Below, piece by piece: positions 14,601 to 15,634 of a stretch of DNA of 15,634 bases (position 1 is the stretch's first letter; every line of letters starts with the position of its first letter). Under the pieces are notes generated by a model, which did no database searches, was not told the origin of the DNA, and worked only from the letters and a program-made list of their open reading frames with translations. The translations under genes and the position numbers were made by a program. Source of the stretch: Acholeplasma sp. CAG:878. Its GTDB lineage: Bacteria > Bacillota_I > Bacilli_A > RF39 > UBA660. The DNA is taken from NCBI GenBank assembly GCA_000432255.1, contig HF989924.1, positions 57,594-73,227 on the forward strand. The letters are read 5' to 3'.

Positions 14601-15267
14601 TGGTGGTAAATTTGAAATTTCAGTTACAAATGACATTGAAACTCGTGTTCATGTTACTAATTATGGTACTAAATTGGCTGTTAATTTAAATGATACTGTA
14701 GTAGCAGGTCAAAAATTAACTTATGGTGCTATTAGTCCAAAAGAATTATTAGTTGTTACTGACCCTATAACTGTACAACAATATATTCTATTAGAAATTC
14801 AAAAAGTTTATAGTTCTCAAGGTGTTAATATATCTGATAAACACGTTGAAATCATGGCTAAGAGAATGATTTCTAAAATTAAAATTGTTAATTCTGGAGA
14901 TTCATTATTCTTACCAGGTACAATGGTTAATATAAATAAATTTGCTGACATTAATAAACAACTTATTATTGAAGGTAAAAATCCTGCTATTGGTAAACCA
15001 GTGTTGTTAGGTATTACTAAAGCTTCTCTTGAAACCGATTCATTCTTATCAGCAGCTTCATTCCAAGAAACAACTCGTATTTTAACAGATGCTGCAATTC
15101 ATGGAAGAGTTGATGAGTTAAACGGATTAAAGGAAAACGTAATTATTGGTAAGTTAATTCCAGCTGGAACAGGTGCTAAAAAATACAAAAAAGCTAGTTA
15201 TGAACTAGAAAATCCTTTAGTTAAAGATGAACCATTAGAAGTTTTAGAACAAGAACTTATGGATTAA
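11632..15267 (+). CDS. rpoC: RNA polymerase beta' subunit
   Basis: The 1211-aa beta' subunit supplies the catalytic Mg site. An N-terminal zinc ribbon uses Cys59, Cys61, Cys74 and Cys77. Lid/rudder and switch elements include GNRPLKSLSSMLKGKQGRF and VDYSGRSVIVVGP. The catalytic loop NADFDGDQM starts at 449 (Asp451, 453, 455). The bridge helix lies around 784-808 (GARKGAVDTALKTADAGY). The second zinc site is Cys822 with Cys898, Cys905 and Cys908. The trigger loop reads GEPGTQLTMRTFNTGGVAG, with Asn946 where E. coli has His936. The C-terminus is complete (DAAIHGRVDELNGLKENVII). No large lineage-specific insertion is evident. A canonical terminator begins two bases after the stop. Confidence 0.98.
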   Translation: MNINDFEGLRIGIASPEKIRSWSYGEVKKAETINYRTLKPERDGLYCEKIFGPTKDFECSCGKYKRLRYKNIVCDRCGVEVTRSKVRRERMGHIELASPVSHIWFFKGVPSRIGLVLDMSPRDLEEVLYFVSYVVLDPGSAPLEKKQTISDKEYRAYYEKYGNSFRVGMGAEAIKELLKQVDLEKEVSEIKEEIDEIKDATSQKRIRLVKRLDVLNAFLESGNKPEWMIMDVIPVIPPDLRPMIQLDGGRFATSDLNDLYRRVINRNNRLKKLIDLGAPSIIIQNEKRMLQEAVDALFDNGRRGRNITGAGNRPLKSLSSMLKGKQGRFRQNLLGKRVDYSGRSVIVVGPSLKMYECGIPKEMALELFKPHVINGLVSKEIASNIKSAKKMIENQDERVWDIVEEKISEHPVMLNRAPTLHRLGIQAFQPKLIEGRSIRLHPLVCAAFNADFDGDQMAVHLPISDEAQAEARILMLGANNILSPKDGKPIVTPSQDMVLGNYYITIEKAGLKGEGRVFKDYNEALMAYERREITLHTRIAIPVKSFKYKVFPDIYMDKYLVTTPGKLLFNEIFPDTFQYINEGSSENIEKITPSKYFLDKGVNIKEEISKMPLTDAFNKGILSKLIAQIYKRYQTTETSVMLDKLKDLGFKYSTLSGISIAISDIKESKIKPEVLKESQDLVDQINKQFKRGLITDQERYEKVIETWTNAKKRIQVELEQMVKEDSDNPISIMMMSKARGDINSHTQLVGMRGLFSKPNGMSEEIPVKSSFSEGVTISEFFLSTHGARKGAVDTALKTADAGYLTRRLVDVAQDMIVKEEDCGTMEGVVVEAFIDDKDGTVVESLSDRIIGRYTNKNILHPETKEVIAERNTYITESLADKIIKAGITKVPIRTVLTCKTEHGVCRRCYGRNLATGNIVEVGEAVGIMAAQSIGEPGTQLTMRTFNTGGVAGDDITQGLPRVQELFEARNPKGKSTISEINGKVTKIEEDGGKFEISVTNDIETRVHVTNYGTKLAVNLNDTVVAGQKLTYGAISPKELLVVTDPITVQQYILLEIQKVYSSQGVNISDKHVEIMAKRMISKIKIVNSGDSLFLPGTMVNINKFADINKQLIIEGKNPAIGKPVLLGITKASLETDSFLSAASFQETTRILTDAAIHGRVDELNGLKENVIIGKLIPAGTGAKKYKKASYELENPLVKDEPLEVLEQELMD

Positions 15268-15268
15268 G

Positions 15269-15293
15269 GAAACAGATTATTCTGTTTCTTTTT
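15269..15293 (+). terminator. Rho-independent terminator of rpoBC
   Basis: GAAACAGA (15269-15276) and TCTGTTTC (15281-15288) form a perfect 8-bp stem with a TTAT loop, followed at once by TTTTT. It ends the RNA-polymerase operon, so the genes usually found next (ybxF, rpsL, rpsG, fusA) are not cotranscribed here. Confidence 0.9.
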
Positions 15294-15304
15294 GTCTTTG
15301 ATAC

Positions 15305-15333
15305 TTGAAAAAATAAATTAGATGTGGTATATT
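15305..15333 (+). promoter_or_regulatory. Promoter of the downstream leader unit
   Basis: TTGAAA (15305-15310), a 17-base spacer and TATATT (15328-15333); TATAAT follows directly but at a poor 23-base spacing. It lies 12 bases after the rpoBC terminator, so the unit beyond is independently transcribed. The predicted start near 15340 coincides with a small stem-loop, GCCATA (15341-15346)/TATGGT (15352-15357). Confidence 0.65.
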
Positions 15334-15375
15334 TATAATAGCCATACGATATATGGTAATTGATTTAGTTGGTTT

Positions 15376-15418
15376 GTACATTTTATTTTGCAATTATAGC
15401 GTACATTTTAATTCGCAA
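15376..15418 (+). repeat. Imperfect 18-bp direct repeat with 25-bp period
   Basis: GTACATTTTATTTTGCAA (15376-15393) and GTACATTTTAATTCGCAA (15401-15418) agree at 16 of 18 positions and are separated by 7 bases. The 25-bp period is not a whole number of DNA turns. It lies in the untranslated leader between promoter and leader ORF and may be a protein operator or an RNA element. Confidence 0.65.
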
Positions 15419-15437
15419 ATCAACAACAAATCAACAA
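15416..15437 (+). repeat. Tandem 11-bp perfect repeat
   Basis: CAAATCAACAA occurs twice head to tail (15416-15426, 15427-15437), just before the leader ORF ribosome binding site. The resulting unpaired A/C-rich RNA could keep the ribosome binding site open. The first copy shares three bases with the end of the 18-bp repeat. Confidence 0.65.
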
Positions 15438-15456
15438 AAAATAGGAGATGAGTAAT

Positions 15457-15564
15457 ATGGTTAGGTTAGATAATGTACACAATATGTTAACTCTTGGGGA
15501 GGGGTTATTTAGAAAACCAAACCTTTTATTTAATCTATTACAAAGAAAATACGGAAAAATCTAG
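15457..15564 (+). CDS. 35-aa leader peptide of a downstream gene
   Basis: A 35-codon ORF starts at ATG 15457 behind AGGAGATGAG (15443-15452). It reads MVRLDNVHNMLTLGEGL, then FRKPNLLFNLLQRKYGKI. An in-frame ATG at 15448 overlaps the Shine-Dalgarno and is not preferred. The peptide has no signal sequence and is Leu/Asn/Arg/Lys-rich. Its last codons and TAG stop (15562-15564) form the 5' arm of a terminator hairpin, the classic layout in which translation of a leader ORF decides readthrough into the next gene. A similar layout (leader ORF running into a terminator) is known before tet(M). The peptide sequence itself is not one I recognise. Confidence 0.6.
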   Translation: MVRLDNVHNMLTLGEGLFRKPNLLFNLLQRKYGKI

Positions 15565-15596
15565 GAACGCCAGCCTAGAAGTTTTCGTGTTTTTTT
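15551..15596 (+). terminator. Leader attenuator (terminator overlapping the leader stop codon)
   Basis: The core stem TCTAGG (15560-15565)/CCTAGA (15574-15579) has an 8-base loop. Past a small internal loop it continues as AAAA/TTTT and G-C, then AC/GT after a bulged G (15551-15558 with 15582-15588), about 13 bp in all. Seven T residues (15590-15596) follow. A ribosome on the last codons of the leader ORF would cover the 5' arm and allow readthrough. The next gene starts 33 bases after the T-run. Confidence 0.75.
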
Positions 15597-15629
15597 GAAA
15601 TCCTATGAAAGAAAAAGAAGGAGGAGAAT

Positions 15630-15634
15630 ATGAA
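15630..15634 (+). CDS. Start of an unknown gene, cut off by window edge
   Basis: ATG at 15630 is preceded by AAGGAGGAG (15618-15626), an excellent ribosome binding site at ideal spacing. Only the first codon and part of the second are visible, so the product cannot be told. An in-frame-open ATG at 15605 has no good ribosome binding site. The attenuated leader upstream suggests an inducible gene. Confidence 0.6.

Noticed and set aside
14474..14689. Second forward frame inside rpoC
   Set aside because: Low-complexity Leu/Lys/Val translation of conserved rpoC sequence in another frame, without a ribosome binding site.
15268..15634. CRISPR array or attachment site in the repeat region
   Set aside because: Only two copies of each repeat, unequal units, no spacer pattern, and no integrase or tRNA end in view.

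Overview
The window is strongly AT-rich DNA from a low-GC Gram-positive bacterium, most likely a member of the Bacilli near the Erysipelotrichia/RF39/Mollicutes side. The evidence is the gene order (an edited version of the Bacillus mrnC-rlmB-sigH-secE-nusG-rplKA-rplJL-ybxB-rpoBC locus), Firmicutes-type leaders, strong GGAGG ribosome binding sites and AGA-rich codon use. TGA is a stop codon (rbgA, rlmB, a 50-aa ORF) and Trp is TGG, so this is the standard bacterial code and not the Mycoplasma code. The genus cannot be named from the sequence.

Layout. (1) 2-751: a 5'-truncated dinD, a DNA-damage gene foreign to the usual locus, followed by a short stretch that may hold a gene remnant ending TAATG at the next start. 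(2) 888-3436: a tightly packed run rbgA(ylqF)-mrnC-rlmB-sigH. The first three act on 50S/23S rRNA maturation; sigH is an alternative sigma factor with a UUG start. (3) 3452-4305: a sigma-A promoter, secE and nusG. (4) 4310-5625: promoter, candidate L1-binding leader, rplK, a second candidate L1-binding site beside an 18-bp perfect palindrome, and rplA. (5) 5615-6695: a perfect-consensus promoter inside the end of rplA, an L10 leader with a candidate attenuator, rplJ, rplL and a strong terminator. (6) 6713-7934: two unrecognised small exported-protein genes (a lipoprotein and a 50-aa ORF) placed before the RsmC-like methyltransferase. (7) 7941-15293: promoter, rpoB, rpoC and a canonical terminator. 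(8) 15294-15634: a new transcription unit with a promoter, a repeat-rich leader, a 35-aa leader peptide whose stop codon lies inside a terminator hairpin, and the start of a gene cut off by the window edge.

How it works together: the core makes RNA polymerase, its elongation factor NusG, the SecE translocon subunit, the L11/L1/L10/L7-L12 stalk proteins and factors that mature the large subunit. It is punctuated by sigma-A promoters with exactly 17-bp spacers and by autogenous ribosomal-protein leaders.

The most notable observations are: an Asn in place of the trigger-loop His of RpoC (residue 946, E. coli H936 position); an Asn at the RpoB position equivalent to E. coli H526, which predicts intrinsic rifamycin insensitivity; two structurally matching candidate L1 operators; and a leader-peptide attenuator directly downstream of rpoC whose architecture resembles inducible antibiotic-resistance leaders, although its target gene lies outside the window.
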